Assembly: GCF_001597745.1 (NCBI RefSeq) | Contig: NZ_LUHJ01000072.1 | Span: forward strand, 179,041 to 243,040 | Length of the DNA stretch: 64,000 bases | Source: Anabaena sp. 4-3 | Lineage (GTDB): Bacteria > Cyanobacteriota > Cyanobacteriia > Cyanobacteriales > Nostocaceae | Direction of reading: 5' to 3' | Shown: piece after piece, positions 53,702 to 64,000 of the stretch | Position numbering within the stretch: position 1 is the stretch's first letter | Layout: every line of letters starts with the position of its first letter | Made by a program: the position numbers and the translations under genes | Notes under the pieces: generated by a model | What the model was told of the DNA's origin: nothing | What the model saw: only the letters and a program-made list of their open reading frames with translations | The model's database searches: none

Positions 53702-56386
53702 ATGGTGGCAAATAACTCTACAGCAGCTAAAACCGTTGTGAATGTGACATTGGGGGGACAAACCACATTCGCTACAACCTTTGTTCCTACTGGTGCAGCC
53801 GGAACGATAAACGGCACTCAAACAAGATTAGGCGGTTTATCTGGTGTTGTTTACGATGCAGTTAATAATGTTTACTACTCGCTTTCAGATGCACGTTCTG
53901 ATAGTAATGGATTAGCACGCTTTTATACTTTTACTGCTAACTTAAATAATCTTGCCACACCCGAAATCACCTTTACCAATGCTACGCCGTTAAAGGATAT
54001 TAATGGTAATTTCTTTGCAGCTAACAGTCTCAACCCAGAAGGTTTTGCCTTAACTCAAAATGGTACAGTTTTTGTCGCTTCTGAAGGTGAGGTTAATATC
54101 AATGCAGGTATTGTCATTAACCCGTTTATTAAAGAGTTTAATTTATCTACAGGGCAGGAAGTGCGATCGCTGCCCATACCGGCGAACTTTTTACCAGTCA
54201 TTGTAGATACCAATAATAGCGGGACAATCAATACAGGTGACACCCAAACTTCAGGCGTGCATAATAACTTGGCATTTGAAAGTTTAACTATCACCCCTGA
54301 TCAAAATACTCTATACACAGCTACAGAAACAGCCCTCTTTCAAGATGGCCCACTAATATCCGACCGTATTCGTCGTTCGCGGATTATCCAATACAATCTA
54401 ATCACAGGACAGCCAGAAAAACAATACTTATACATTACTGACCTAGCAGCAGAACCACCAACTGCTGAAAGACCACTAACTGGTAATGGTTTAGTCGATT
54501 TATTAGCAATTGATAACCAGGGTACATTATTAGCGTTAGAGCGTTCTGCATCAAGTGAAAGTACAGGTGCTAATCCCAGGTACACAATTAAACTTTATGA
54601 AGTGAAGCTACAAGGGGCTACAGATATTAGTAGTCAGAATACTTTACCATCAGATATTTCTGCTATTCAACCAGTCCAAAAGCGACTGCTATTAACTCTC
54701 GATCCAAATAGTTCTGTCGGTAATGTAGAAGGGTTAGCTTTTGGCCCCACATTACAAGACGGTCGTCAGTCAATTGTCTTAGTCGCTGACAATAATTTTA
54801 ACACATCAACACAAATATTATCTTTAAGCGCACAAGTCAATACCATCTCTGCAAGTATCACCCAAAGTAGTGATAACACCAGTGTTACAGAAGGTGGTGT
54901 GACTGATAGTTATACAGTTGTCCTCACAAGTCAACCCACAACAAACGTTACCATCACTATTAATCCTGGTACACAAGTGACAACCAATGTCAATCAACTT
55001 GTGTTCACACCTCAAAACTGGAATATCGCCCAAACCGTCACAGTTACAGCAGTAGATGATAACTTAGCTGAAGGCAATCACACAGGCACTATTCAACACA
55101 CAGTTACGAGTAGCGATACCAATTACAACGGCATTACCATTGATAGTGTCAATGTCAGCATCACCGATAACGATATCACTCAAGGGACATCAGATCAAGA
55201 TTTTCTCAGAGGCACAAACAACAACGACATCATCAACGGCTTAGACGGCAACGACTACCTCATGGGAGGTGGAGGTAATGACACACTCGATGGTGGCACT
55301 GGTAATGACTACGCATTTGGGGGCGTAGGCAATGACAGCATTAGTGGTGGCGAAGGCTTTGACTTGCTCTACGGCAACGCAGGTAATGATACTGTTTACG
55401 GTGGCGAGGGCAATGACAACCTCGATGGCGGTACTGGTGATGATATCTTAGATGGGGGAGCAGGTAATGATATTTACACGGTAGACAGTATTAACGACCA
55501 AGTGATTGAGGCAGTTGATGGAGGCATAGATAAAGTTAACTCTTTTATCGACTACACCCTAGGAGATAACCTAGAAAATCTCACTCTGTTGGGTAATGCA
55601 GTCACTGGTACTGGTAACACCCTCAATAACCACATCATCGGTAACAATACAGCTAATACCTTAAATGGTTTAGGCGGTGATGATTGGTTGATGGGTAAAG
55701 GTGGTAACGACAGACTCAATGGTGATGCTGGTAATGACCGACTTGATGGTGGTACAGGTAATGATACTCTCGATGGTGGTGCGGGTAATGATATCTACGA
55801 AGTAGATAGTGTAGAGGATGTGATTATTGAAGCAGCAGATGGAGGTATAGATACAATCATTTCTATCGTAACATTGACATTAGGGGATAACGTAGAGAAC
55901 CTGAGTTTGGTAGGTAATCAAACAATAGATGGTACTGGTAATGATGCTGCTAACCGAATTATGGGTAATAATCCTAACAATACCTTGATGGGTTTGGGAG
56001 GTGATGACTATCTTTCCGGGGGGGCAGGGGATGATACACTCATTGGTGGTGCTGGTAATGATACCTTAGTCGGTGGTCGTGGTGCAGATATCTTTGATTT
56101 GACTGGTGTTCTGACTGGTGGCTTTGATACTATCGTTGATTTTAAAGTCGGTGAGGATAACATTCATCTATCTGCATCTGAGGTTAGCTTGACAGCAGGA
56201 AGCTTAGACTCTAGCTTGTTTGTATTGGGTAGGAGTGCGACTACAGAAAATCAACGCTTGATCTACAATCAAGCTCAAGGTGAACTATTTTTTGATGCTG
56301 ATGGTAGTGGCGGTGCTGCACAGGTGCAAATTGCCCGGTTCTCTAATCGTGCGGCTTTAACTGCTGAGAGTTTTTTGATAGTTTAA
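53702..56386 (+). CDS. Secreted RTX protein with phytase-like esterase domain and Calx-beta-like domain
   Basis: An 894-residue protein with no N-terminal signal peptide, as expected for type I secretion. Residues about 25-370 form a beta-propeller of the esterase-like/phytase-like family (FVPTGAAGTINGTQTRLGGL, LNPEGFALTQNGTVFVASEG, DRIRRSRIIQYNLITGQPEK). About 385-490 is a Calx-beta-like domain (SVTEGGVTDSYTVVLTSQPT, ending ITDND). From about 500 to the end are RTX nonapeptides (GGGGNDTLDGGTGND type) in two blocks separated by TLGDNLENLTLLGNAV-type spacers, which bind Ca2+ outside the cell. Possible role: hydrolysing organic phosphate in the sheath or medium. No secretion genes are in the window. 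Confidence 0.87.
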   Translation: MVANNSTAAKTVVNVTLGGQTTFATTFVPTGAAGTINGTQTRLGGLSGVVYDAVNNVYYSLSDARSDSNGLARFYTFTANLNNLATPEITFTNATPLKDINGNFFAANSLNPEGFALTQNGTVFVASEGEVNINAGIVINPFIKEFNLSTGQEVRSLPIPANFLPVIVDTNNSGTINTGDTQTSGVHNNLAFESLTITPDQNTLYTATETALFQDGPLISDRIRRSRIIQYNLITGQPEKQYLYITDLAAEPPTAERPLTGNGLVDLLAIDNQGTLLALERSASSESTGANPRYTIKLYEVKLQGATDISSQNTLPSDISAIQPVQKRLLLTLDPNSSVGNVEGLAFGPTLQDGRQSIVLVADNNFNTSTQILSLSAQVNTISASITQSSDNTSVTEGGVTDSYTVVLTSQPTTNVTITINPGTQVTTNVNQLVFTPQNWNIAQTVTVTAVDDNLAEGNHTGTIQHTVTSSDTNYNGITIDSVNVSITDNDITQGTSDQDFLRGTNNNDIINGLDGNDYLMGGGGNDTLDGGTGNDYAFGGVGNDSISGGEGFDLLYGNAGNDTVYGGEGNDNLDGGTGDDILDGGAGNDIYTVDSINDQVIEAVDGGIDKVNSFIDYTLGDNLENLTLLGNAVTGTGNTLNNHIIGNNTANTLNGLGGDDWLMGKGGNDRLNGDAGNDRLDGGTGNDTLDGGAGNDIYEVDSVEDVIIEAADGGIDTIISIVTLTLGDNVENLSLVGNQTIDGTGNDAANRIMGNNPNNTLMGLGGDDYLSGGAGDDTLIGGAGNDTLVGGRGADIFDLTGVLTGGFDTIVDFKVGEDNIHLSASEVSLTAGSLDSSLFVLGRSATTENQRLIYNQAQGELFFDADGSGGAAQVQIARFSNRAALTAESFLIV

Positions 56387-56450
56387 AGCATACCAGAATC
56401 AAGAGGTGCGATCGCCTATCATAATTAAAGATAAAATGATGATGGGATAG

Positions 56451-56479
56451 ATCCCCGACTTCTCAAAGAAGTCGGGGAT
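56451..56479. terminator. Bidirectional hairpin between convergent genes
   Basis: Perfect 13-base arms ATCCCCGACTTCT and AGAAGTCGGGGAT with a three-base loop, 64 bases after the RTX gene and 23 bases past the stop of the ligase gene. T-rich sequence follows on the plus strand. The same hairpin is at 25676-25704. Confidence 0.8.
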
Positions 56480-56502
56480 CTGAGTATTCCGTTTTTTTAA
56501 GG

Positions 56503-57840
56503 TCAATTCAGTAGTTGGCATTGTTCATCTAATGTTGCTAAAGGATGTTCAGTGTCTAGCCATGAAACCTGTGTTTCTAACTGTTCGCAGCACTCCCGCA
56601 CTAAACGTAAACCTGCATCTCGTGATAGTTCTGCCGTGGTTGGGGTGAACTCTTGCAGAATCTTAGCTTCTATACTTTGATAATGATCTAATTCTGTTCT
56701 GAGTTGGGTTAAATATTTTGCCCCTTCTCCACCGTCGGCAATGGCAAATTGCAACACAGAATCAACGTAAGCCTTAACTTGGGGATGTTTCACTCCCTCG
56801 GTAGCCGCAGCATACAACAACTCACCATTTAAATACTCAAAATCTGGTACTAAAAGTTGCTCATCTGTGAGTTCAAAGGTACAAACTTCTTTAGTTGGTT
56901 TGACTTGCAGATGGTTACTTCTAACTCGGTGAGCCAGTTTTTCCAATAATGCGATGATAGCAATAGTCACACTGGGAAAATTACTATCTATACATCTGAC
57001 TTCCACTGTACCGAGTTTGTTGAGACGGATGGGATTCCAAGCTGATTTGAGTAAGCTTCCTCCTGCTGCTAAAAATAAATGACGCTCAATTCCAGCTTGA
57101 TCAATTGCTTCCAACCAAGCATAATAACGTTCAAATTGCAATTCAACTAAACTTTCCACACTTTCAGCATAAGGTCTGAGTCCGCCAACAGCTTGCAAAT
57201 GGGTGTATACTCCTTCCCAGCCGAAAATTTCACTGCCCCGATAACGAATTGTGTGCGCCGCTAGCCCAATTGCTTGTCCTTCATAAAACGGACACGCCCG
57301 CCCTAATGAAATCAATACCGAATCACAAGCTGTAGCTAAGTTGTAAATATTGAGTAGTTCCTCTCGCTCGGCTGGTGTAGAGTTATAGGAGACTGCCACA
57401 CGCGGATCAATTACCCCTGGCGGTACTTCTAAATGTAGATGTGTCCCCGTGCATTTGCCAGCGTGTAAAAATCTATCGTAGCCGACAGTCCGCGCTTGAA
57501 TGTGGTAATTAGGCTGATCGCGCATCACTGGCATGATATGTAACGGGTAGCTAGAGAGAGGATAAAGCCGTAAACCTGTTTTTCGTGCTGCGGTTAATGC
57601 CAGTTTGAGGTTTTTTAAATACTCTTTTGCTAACTCTGTACCTGTGTAAGCTGGCGGTGTGTTAATCTCCAGCATACACTTGACGAACTCTGGTACAAAG
57701 TATTGTGAATTTAAACCTTGATCTGCTGCTGTTTGGCGGCAAATTTGCAAGAATTCATCGGCGCGATCGCTAATTTCACCTGCTTCATCGACTAAAAAAA
57801 ATTCTTGCTCTAGACCGATGCGACGTTTTACTATATCCAT
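56503..57840 (-). CDS. GCS2-family carboxylate-amine ligase (glutamate-cysteine-ligase-like)
   Basis: A 445-residue enzyme. The family opening RRIGLEQEFFLVDEAGEISD carries the metal-binding Glu residues; further motifs are FVKCMLEINTPPAYTG, AGKCTGTHLHLEVPPG, HTIRYRGSEIFGWEGVYTHL and LNKLGTVEVRCIDSNFPSVT. These mark the GCS2/YbdK/EgtA superfamily, which joins glutamate (or another acid) to an amine such as cysteine using ATP. The standard cyanobacterial GshA begins differently as I remember it, so this is probably a second, specialised ligase. Product unknown; no adjacent partner gene. Confidence 0.75.
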   Translation of the reverse strand: MDIVKRRIGLEQEFFLVDEAGEISDRADEFLQICRQTAADQGLNSQYFVPEFVKCMLEINTPPAYTGTELAKEYLKNLKLALTAARKTGLRLYPLSSYPLHIMPVMRDQPNYHIQARTVGYDRFLHAGKCTGTHLHLEVPPGVIDPRVAVSYNSTPAEREELLNIYNLATACDSVLISLGRACPFYEGQAIGLAAHTIRYRGSEIFGWEGVYTHLQAVGGLRPYAESVESLVELQFERYYAWLEAIDQAGIERHLFLAAGGSLLKSAWNPIRLNKLGTVEVRCIDSNFPSVTIAIIALLEKLAHRVRSNHLQVKPTKEVCTFELTDEQLLVPDFEYLNGELLYAAATEGVKHPQVKAYVDSVLQFAIADGGEGAKYLTQLRTELDHYQSIEAKILQEFTPTTAELSRDAGLRLVRECCEQLETQVSWLDTEHPLATLDEQCQLLN

Positions 57841-58172
57841 ATTATTTTTTTGAATAATCTATTATTAGTTATTAAATTCCAATATCAAATTTTATCTTTT
57901 GAATTTTCATAAAAACATTTCTTAATTATATGTAAAATATAACAATTTATATAAATATGTAGTTAAATATAACATCATTGACAATTTACTAATATAAAAG
58001 TTAATGTTACTGACTTAATTGATAATACATAGCTGGACTCCAAACCCTAAAATATTCAGCAATTAATATTACAGCAATCTGGGCTAGCAAAAGAGAGTAG
58101 GGGAGGCAGTCGAAAAAAACAAGTTTGGTTTTTCCAACAGCCTCCATCATAGTTAAATATAGGCAGCTTGAT
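57841..58172. other. AT-rich spacer
   Basis: 332 bases with very low GC to about 58010, then ordinary sequence. A 63-codon frame on the minus strand (58007-58198) overlaps the next gene and has no ribosome site; I do not call it. No repeats or hairpins stand out. Confidence 0.5.
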
Positions 58173-58397
58173 CTACACGGTGGACATGGCAGAATCAACT
58201 AATTTTTTTAATTTCAAGTAGGCTTCTGGTGCTGTCAAACAATTAGAAATGTTACCATCAGGAATACAAAATTCCCAGCTATCTGCGTAATAATGAATCA
58301 CAAAGGAAGGAATTAGTTTTAAATTCACTGCCTGTCTACCTAATTCTTCTGTTTTTTCTAATAAGCTCTGTTCATCGTGAAACAAGTGGGTACTCAT
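58173..58397 (-). CDS. Small conserved-looking protein of unknown function
   Basis: A 74-residue soluble protein from the ATG at 58397 (an ATG at 58421 would add eight residues). It starts MSTHLFHDEQSLLEKTEELG and has a mixed helix-strand pattern with WEFCIPDG in the middle, then APEAYLKLKKLVDSAM. Coding-like composition but no recognised family. It stands alone between AT-rich and repeat-rich spacers. Confidence 0.55.
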   Translation of the reverse strand: MSTHLFHDEQSLLEKTEELGRQAVNLKLIPSFVIHYYADSWEFCIPDGNISNCLTAPEAYLKLKKLVDSAMSTV

Positions 58398-58617
58398 AAT
58401 CATCACACCATATCTTGACACAACTTGGTAAATATCAGGTGGTGATCGAGTTGTTGGCTTCTAACCATCACCTTCAAAGCTGTTATAAACAGAAAATGTG
58501 AGGAACTTGTGAGGAATGCTGATGATTGCTAAAAAATTTGGGCATTGGGAATTGGGTATGGGATTTTTCCCCTTTGCGCCTCAGCTTTCTCAGCTTCCTC
58601 TACAATGGGAGATGATT

Positions 58618-59979
58618 TTAGGAACTGGGGAGTAAATCTTGATTGGCTAAATTTTTGCTCACCAGTGTCTTAGGTAATTGTGACCCCAGCACTATAATCA
58701 TGATGGTCATGTAAGAAACAAGTGCCATCCATAAAAGGTGATTATTGTGGAGATACCAGCCTGTGACAGCTAGGGGTGTAAAACCTAATCCAAAGGCTAA
58801 TAAAACGGCATTACGGATGATAGCACCCGACTTTAAGCCGATGAAGTACCCTTCCAACATGAAAGCAGTTGCAGTTAATCCTAAAAGCGGTAGTAACCAA
58901 GTGACGTAAATACTGATGTTTTCGTTGATTTCTGCATGATTAGTCAAGAGTCCAAATATTGTATCTGGGAAAATTACAGATGCGATCGCAAAGCCTAGAG
59001 CAATAAATAAACTGGTAATTATAGAAATACTCAACAATGGAATCATCTTCTCGGTTGTACCTTTACCCTGAAAGTTGCCAGTTAATGTTTGCGTTGTCAT
59101 CCCTACACCTTGAATTGTGAACTGACTCAACAGGGCAATTTGCAACAGTAAACCGTTTTCTGCCAAGGTAATAGTTCCCATTGTCGCGCTTAAATTTGTA
59201 AAAATGGCATAGGTAGAAATTAACACTAAAAATCGCACCAGAATATTGGTTTTCAGCACAACAGTATCTTTCAATGCCTCCCAATCAAACACTTCTTGTA
59301 AGGCGGCTGGTAGTTCTGCCCATTGAATGCTAAAACCCACCCCCAGCAAACCAGTCACTAAGGCAAGATATTGACTGATGGCTGTTGCCAATCCCGCCCC
59401 CATGCTTGCCCAACCGCACTTGACAATCATTAAATAGTCCAGCAGCACATTAGAACCATTGGCAATGACAGACATCAGCAGCACCAGACTATTCATTTCT
59501 CGCCCGGTAAACCAACCAATTAACACAAAGTTGAGCAATACAGCCGGGGCTGCCCAAATTCTCGCAGAGAAATAATCAGTTCCCGAACTTTCAATTTCTG
59601 GAGAACCACTTAAAATCAAAAACCCCATCTTTTGGATTGGGTATTGCAGCAACAGAATCAGTAACCCCAATCCTAGGGCAATTAAAACACTCCGCATCCC
59701 AACTAATAATATGGTTTTGTGGTCATCCATGCCTACAGCTTGTGCAGTTAGGGCGTTCACACTGGAACGTAAAAACTTTAACACCCGGTAAAGATAGTCA
59801 AAGAGAATAGTTGCAAGAATAACTCCCGCCAAGTGGCGAATATCTGCTAAATGTCCCAAAAAAGCAATGTCAACAATACCCGCCAAGGGTACCATCATGT
59901 TGGAAAGCACATTAATGCTTGCCATTTTGTAAAAGCGAGGTAGAAAGTCATACTGGAGTGATACTGCCGCAAATCGCAT
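58618..59979 (-). CDS. MATE-family multidrug/organic-cation transporter (DinF-like)
   Basis: A 453-residue protein with twelve predicted spans in two pseudo-symmetric halves. First-half motif NVLSNMMVPLAGIVDIAFLG followed by HLADIRHLAGV, with the conserved Asp in span 1, is typical of the DinF branch; the second half starts KTNILVRFLVLISTYAIFTN. These antiporters use H+ or Na+ to expel organic cations or metabolites. Substrate unknown. Monocistronic by spacing (175 bases to the next gene). Confidence 0.9.
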   Translation of the reverse strand: MRFAAVSLQYDFLPRFYKMASINVLSNMMVPLAGIVDIAFLGHLADIRHLAGVILATILFDYLYRVLKFLRSSVNALTAQAVGMDDHKTILLVGMRSVLIALGLGLLILLLQYPIQKMGFLILSGSPEIESSGTDYFSARIWAAPAVLLNFVLIGWFTGREMNSLVLLMSVIANGSNVLLDYLMIVKCGWASMGAGLATAISQYLALVTGLLGVGFSIQWAELPAALQEVFDWEALKDTVVLKTNILVRFLVLISTYAIFTNLSATMGTITLAENGLLLQIALLSQFTIQGVGMTTQTLTGNFQGKGTTEKMIPLLSISIITSLFIALGFAIASVIFPDTIFGLLTNHAEINENISIYVTWLLPLLGLTATAFMLEGYFIGLKSGAIIRNAVLLAFGLGFTPLAVTGWYLHNNHLLWMALVSYMTIMIIVLGSQLPKTLVSKNLANQDLLPSS

Positions 59980-60073
59980 AAATTGGCTCTAATGCAGTTA
60001 TTAATGGAAATTGTCACTATTTCAGTTTAGGCGACAGGGCAAGAATATACAGTTTTTTGGTGACTTATGTAAA

Positions 60074-60112
60074 AAATAACGCGAAGTTTCTATAAATTAA
60101 CTCGCGTTATTT
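60074..60112 (-). terminator. Intrinsic terminator of the rubrerythrin gene
   Basis: Perfect 11-base arms AAATAACGCGA and TCGCGTTATTT. Read on the minus strand the hairpin is followed by TTTTTTACATAAG, a good T-run, 43 bases after the rubrerythrin stop. Confidence 0.82.
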
Positions 60113-60154
60113 GCGTCAAAAAATTGTATGGTTAATCGTTATATTTAGACATAT

Positions 60155-60868
60155 TTAGGCAGCAAGTTTTTCCTCAAGAGGAATAAAAGTCTTTTTGCTA
60201 GCACCACAGATGGGACAATGCCAATCATCAGGAATAGCTTCAAAGGGTGTACCTGCTGCAATGCCAGAATCAGGATCACCAGTTACAGGATCGTAAATCA
60301 TGCTGCATTGTCTGCATATCCATTTCCGGGTATTGGGATCTTCACTAGCTACTCTGGTTGTAGGTTCGCCACCATTTAATATTTCTAAAGCTTCTGTGTA
60401 GCGATCGGCGTGGTAATTTTCGATAAACTTGAGTAAGCCGAAACGGTGGGCGGCGGCGCGGAAGGTGCCAGCGTGTTCACTGGATTCTTGAGCCTGTTTC
60501 AGAAATTCTGCGGCGGCGGGATGATCGCGATCGCGTGCAGCATCTGCGGCAAAATTAGGATACATGGTGGTGTATTCGTAGGTTTCCCCTTCAATTGCCA
60601 AAGATAAACAACGAGAAACAATTTCTCGCTTTTGTTCGTCAGTCAAAGCCTCTGGATTTTCTACAACCAATTCTGGGTGTAACAACTCAAAATGAGCAAA
60701 AGCGTGTTCGGTTTCTTGTTCGGCGGTTTCCCGAAACAGTTTAGCTAAATCTTTAAATCCTAGTTTACGTGCCACCTCAGCAAAGAATAGATATTTTCGA
60801 TTCGCCATTGATTCCCCAGCAAAGGCGGCTTCTAAGTTTTGCAAAGTTGTAAAGTTTGAAAGATCCAT
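60155..60868 (-). CDS. rbr: Rubrerythrin
   Basis: A 237-residue peroxide-reducing diiron protein from the ATG at 60868; an upstream frame to 60919 adds 17 residues of unlikely sequence. Residues 1-140 are the ferritin-like four-helix domain with the Glu ligands in [33 protein letters not shown] and [14 protein letters not shown]. The C-terminal rubredoxin domain has [18 protein letters not shown] and [15 protein letters not shown], binding one Fe(Cys)4. In Anabaena, rubrerythrin reduces H2O2 in heterocysts and vegetative cells with reductant from ferredoxin-NADP reductase. Monocistronic, with a terminator just after it. Confidence 0.93.
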   Translation of the reverse strand: MDLSNFTTLQNLEAAFAGESMANRKYLFFAEVARKLGFKDLAKLFRETAEQETEHAFAHFELLHPELVVENPEALTDEQKREIVSRCLSLAIEGETYEYTTMYPNFAADAARDRDHPAAAEFLKQAQESSEHAGTFRAAAHRFGLLKFIENYHADRYTEALEILNGGEPTTRVASEDPNTRKWICRQCSMIYDPVTGDPDSGIAAGTPFEAIPDDWHCPICGASKKTFIPLEEKLAA

Positions 60869-61088
60869 AAATTTTCGATACCTGACAAGTAATACTTGAA
60901 ATGGAAAATACAGACTCAAAAATTGAGTAGATGAGCTACCACTTGTATAATTTACATTGTTTGAGACAAATTATTTAGTCCATATTTATTTACGGATTTT
61001 TTGAATGGTGACAGGAAAATTGCAGCATCAGCCAGAAGAGGGCAGGGATATTCTGTAGCCTCTAGTGACAGAAAATAAGTTACTTTGC

Positions 61089-61120
61089 TTGTAGAGACGT
61101 TGCATGCAACGTCTCTACAA
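61089..61120. repeat. Family D palindrome, copy 5
   Basis: A perfect 32-base palindrome with half-site TTGTAGAGACGTTGCA, 49 bases beyond the pirin stop. It may end the pirin transcript. Confidence 0.88.
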
Positions 61121-61168
61121 CTAGATTTATCGGCTCAATATGGCTCACGAAACATTTAGCTTGAGAAA

Positions 61169-61885
61169 TTACGCCAAATCAAACAACAGAAATTCTGTAC
61201 CGATATCTGTGCTGATTTCTAGTTTTTCCTCTCCGTGAATTTGCACACCATCACCTGCTGTTAATTCTTCACCATGCAAAGTTGCGACACCTTGAGCAAT
61301 TTGTAACCAAGCATAACGATTTGGTTTAAGGTGATAATTGACTATATCGCCCGGTTCTAAAATAGAGGCGTAGATATCCACATCTTGATGAATAGTCACA
61401 GCACCATCACGCCCATCTTTAGCCGCAACTAGGCGGAGTTGTCCGCGTTTTTCTTCAGGGGTAAACGCTTTTTGTTCATATCTGGGAGATAGTCCCGACT
61501 TGTCTGGTAAAATCCAGATTTGCAATAGGTGAAGTGGTTCAGTTTTTGAGTGATTAAATTCGCTGTGCTGAATTCCATTACCAGCACTCATAATCTGAAC
61601 ATCACCGGGGCGAATCACTGAACCTGTACCTAAACTGTCTTGATGTTCTACTGCACCTGATAGCACATAGGTAAGAATTTCCATGTCACGATGTCCGTGG
61701 GTAGGAAATCCGGCACCGGCAGCGATGCGATCATCATTAATCACTCTTAACGCCCGAAATCCCATGCGCTTGGGATCATAAAAATGGCTAAAGGAAAATG
61801 TATGATAACTATCGAGCCAACTAATTTGACTACGCCCACGCTCGTTACGATGATGAATTAAGTAGTTAACTGTGTTCAAAGACAT
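61169..61885 (-). CDS. Pirin-family bicupin protein
   Basis: A 238-residue protein. The N-terminal cupin has the pirin signature [20 protein letters not shown] with [20 protein letters not shown], giving the His/His/Glu metal site, then [20 protein letters not shown]. The C-terminal cupin lacks metal ligands, as usual. Pirins are Fe-binding proteins; YhhW-type bacterial members are quercetin dioxygenases and others modulate enzymes. GAGGTAAATCC precedes the ATG. Single gene. Confidence 0.9.
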   Translation of the reverse strand: MSLNTVNYLIHHRNERGRSQISWLDSYHTFSFSHFYDPKRMGFRALRVINDDRIAAGAGFPTHGHRDMEILTYVLSGAVEHQDSLGTGSVIRPGDVQIMSAGNGIQHSEFNHSKTEPLHLLQIWILPDKSGLSPRYEQKAFTPEEKRGQLRLVAAKDGRDGAVTIHQDVDIYASILEPGDIVNYHLKPNRYAWLQIAQGVATLHGEELTAGDGVQIHGEEKLEISTDIGTEFLLFDLA

Positions 61886-62036
61886 GGATTTACCTCATTT
61901 GCAAATTAGAAAGTAGTGATTTAGTAATGCTAAATTCGGAGAAAATGAGTGAATGATTAATAAAAGTCTATTGCTACTTTATTGCTAAATAATTTCTATG
62001 GGTTGATTATGGTTTAACTTTGTGATTCTGTGGTTG

Positions 62037-62171
62037 AGGGACTGCCAGAGCAAAAAATATCCAAAATGTAGGGTGCGTCAGCACGAGAAACCCTAGCTAT
62101 CCCAAGAAAATATTCATACTGACGCACCCTACTAATAGTCGATTCGGATAATTTATTTTTCGGTGTTCTCT
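62037..62171. mobile_element. Family A miniature element, copy 4
   Basis: About 135 bases from AGGGACTGCC to GGTGTTCTCT with both terminal repeats and inner arms GTAGGGTGCGTCAG/CTGACGCACCCTAC. It lies in the 530-base spacer between ilvC and pirin. The remainder (61886-62036 and 62172-62345) is AT-rich and shows no gene. Confidence 0.86.
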
Positions 62172-62349
62172 AAATATTTTATTTCCGAGAGTTGTTTATC
62201 TAAATTTGAACTATCTAAATAGTAAAGTATGGCAATATAAAATGAAAAGTACGCACTTAAAAGTGGGATACTTACCAAAAAGATACTAATATAACTATTC
62301 TAACAAACACGATATTATACAACTAAAATGAAGCAAAGAATCGACTACC

Positions 62350-62392
62350 AAAAAACAAAGACGCAAAGCGGCTAATAACTGCTTTGCGTCTT
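62350..62392 (-). terminator. Intrinsic terminator of ilvC
   Basis: Perfect 12-base arms AAGACGCAAAGC and GCTTTGCGTCTT around an 11-base loop. On the minus strand it is followed by TTGTTTTTTGG. It begins 24 bases after the ilvC stop. Confidence 0.9.
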
Positions 62393-62415
62393 GATGTCAG
62401 GTTTTTAAGAATGTT

Positions 62416-63908
<1,493 letters not shown>

Positions 63909-64000
63909 ATGCCTGGCGACTGTTCCTTGAGTTCTGAAACTTATTTAGTACAACTTTTGAATCAAATTACATCAGTTTCCTTGCAAATTCATCAAGGAGC
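63909..64000 (+). CDS. Start of an unidentified ORF, cut by the window edge
   Basis: An ATG frame open to the last base, beginning MPGDCSLSSETYLVQLLNQI. Thirty codons are visible, too few to identify. There is no clear Shine-Dalgarno, but the codon use is ordinary and the position before the edge, divergent from ilvC, is plausible for a gene. Confidence 0.4.
   Translation, partial: MPGDCSLSSETYLVQLLNQITSVSLQIHQG

Noticed and set aside
56503-57840. Calling this gene gshA
   Set aside because: The family is right, but the sequence start and length do not match the cyanobacterial glutathione enzyme I know, so no gene symbol is given.
58007-58198. 63-codon minus-strand ORF
   Set aside because: It overlaps the better small gene at 58173-58397 and sits largely in AT-rich spacer; hydrophobic stretch likely due to base composition.

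Overview
The window looks like chromosome of a filamentous, probably heterocyst-forming cyanobacterium of the Nostoc/Anabaena group. The evidence is the abundance of the HIP1 octamer GCGATCGC, a psb30 gene for photosystem II, an ndhF-ndhD-CO2-hydration gene trio, a tandem-GAF/PAS adenylate cyclase of the Anabaena CyaB type, and tandem heptanucleotide repeats and small palindromic elements in most spacers. From memory the cyclase is close to, but not identical with, Anabaena CyaB2, so I infer a relative of strain PCC 7120 rather than that strain. I found no tRNA, rRNA, CRISPR array, full insertion sequence or replication origin.

Layout. 1-3.1 kb: 3' part of recJ, psb30, a Cys-cluster protein and a pair of half-size Mn/Ca exchangers. 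3.1-10.1 kb: a toxin-antitoxin remnant, a membrane protein, a DUF2808 protein, the adenylate cyclase, a Rieske protein and an FAD protein. 10.5-17.4 kb: a polysaccharide block of four glycosyltransferases and a Wzm/Wzt-type ABC exporter; a miniature element lies inside it and another follows it. 17.8-20.2 kb: an agmatinase-family enzyme and a small membrane protein that share a nearly identical upstream element. 20.5-25.5 kb: the NDH-1 CO2-uptake operon. 25.7-29.0 kb: membrane proteins, a DUF6671-like protein and hemJ. 29.2-32.3 kb: a copper P-type ATPase, a small membrane protein and a MerR regulator, with a MerR-like operator upstream of the pump. 32.5-34.7 kb: a VapBC-like pair, a solitary PD-(D/E)XK nuclease and an orphan antitoxin. 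35-48 kb: mfd, a CorC-like protein, a DUF1499 protein, an aldo/keto reductase, an HtrA-type protease, a His-rich CsoR-family repressor, a GHL10 glycosidase-like protein and an unusual RluA protein. 48-57.8 kb: an FAD monooxygenase, an M90 peptidase, a cNMP/AAA/polyferredoxin fusion, a phytase-like RTX protein and a GCS2-family ligase. 58-64 kb: a MATE transporter, rubrerythrin, pirin, ilvC and the start of an unidentified ORF.

The most striking feature is the density and diversity of small non-autonomous repeats. At least five dispersed families occur two to five times each. One copy is nested inside another family's element, two elements supply the 3' end and stop codon of a gene, and two repeats are carried in frame inside recJ and an rluA-family gene. 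The most unusual protein is the 50.9-53.4 kb fusion: it keeps the shape of a sigma-54 activator without its key motifs and is joined to a membrane NapH/CcoG-like iron-sulfur module.
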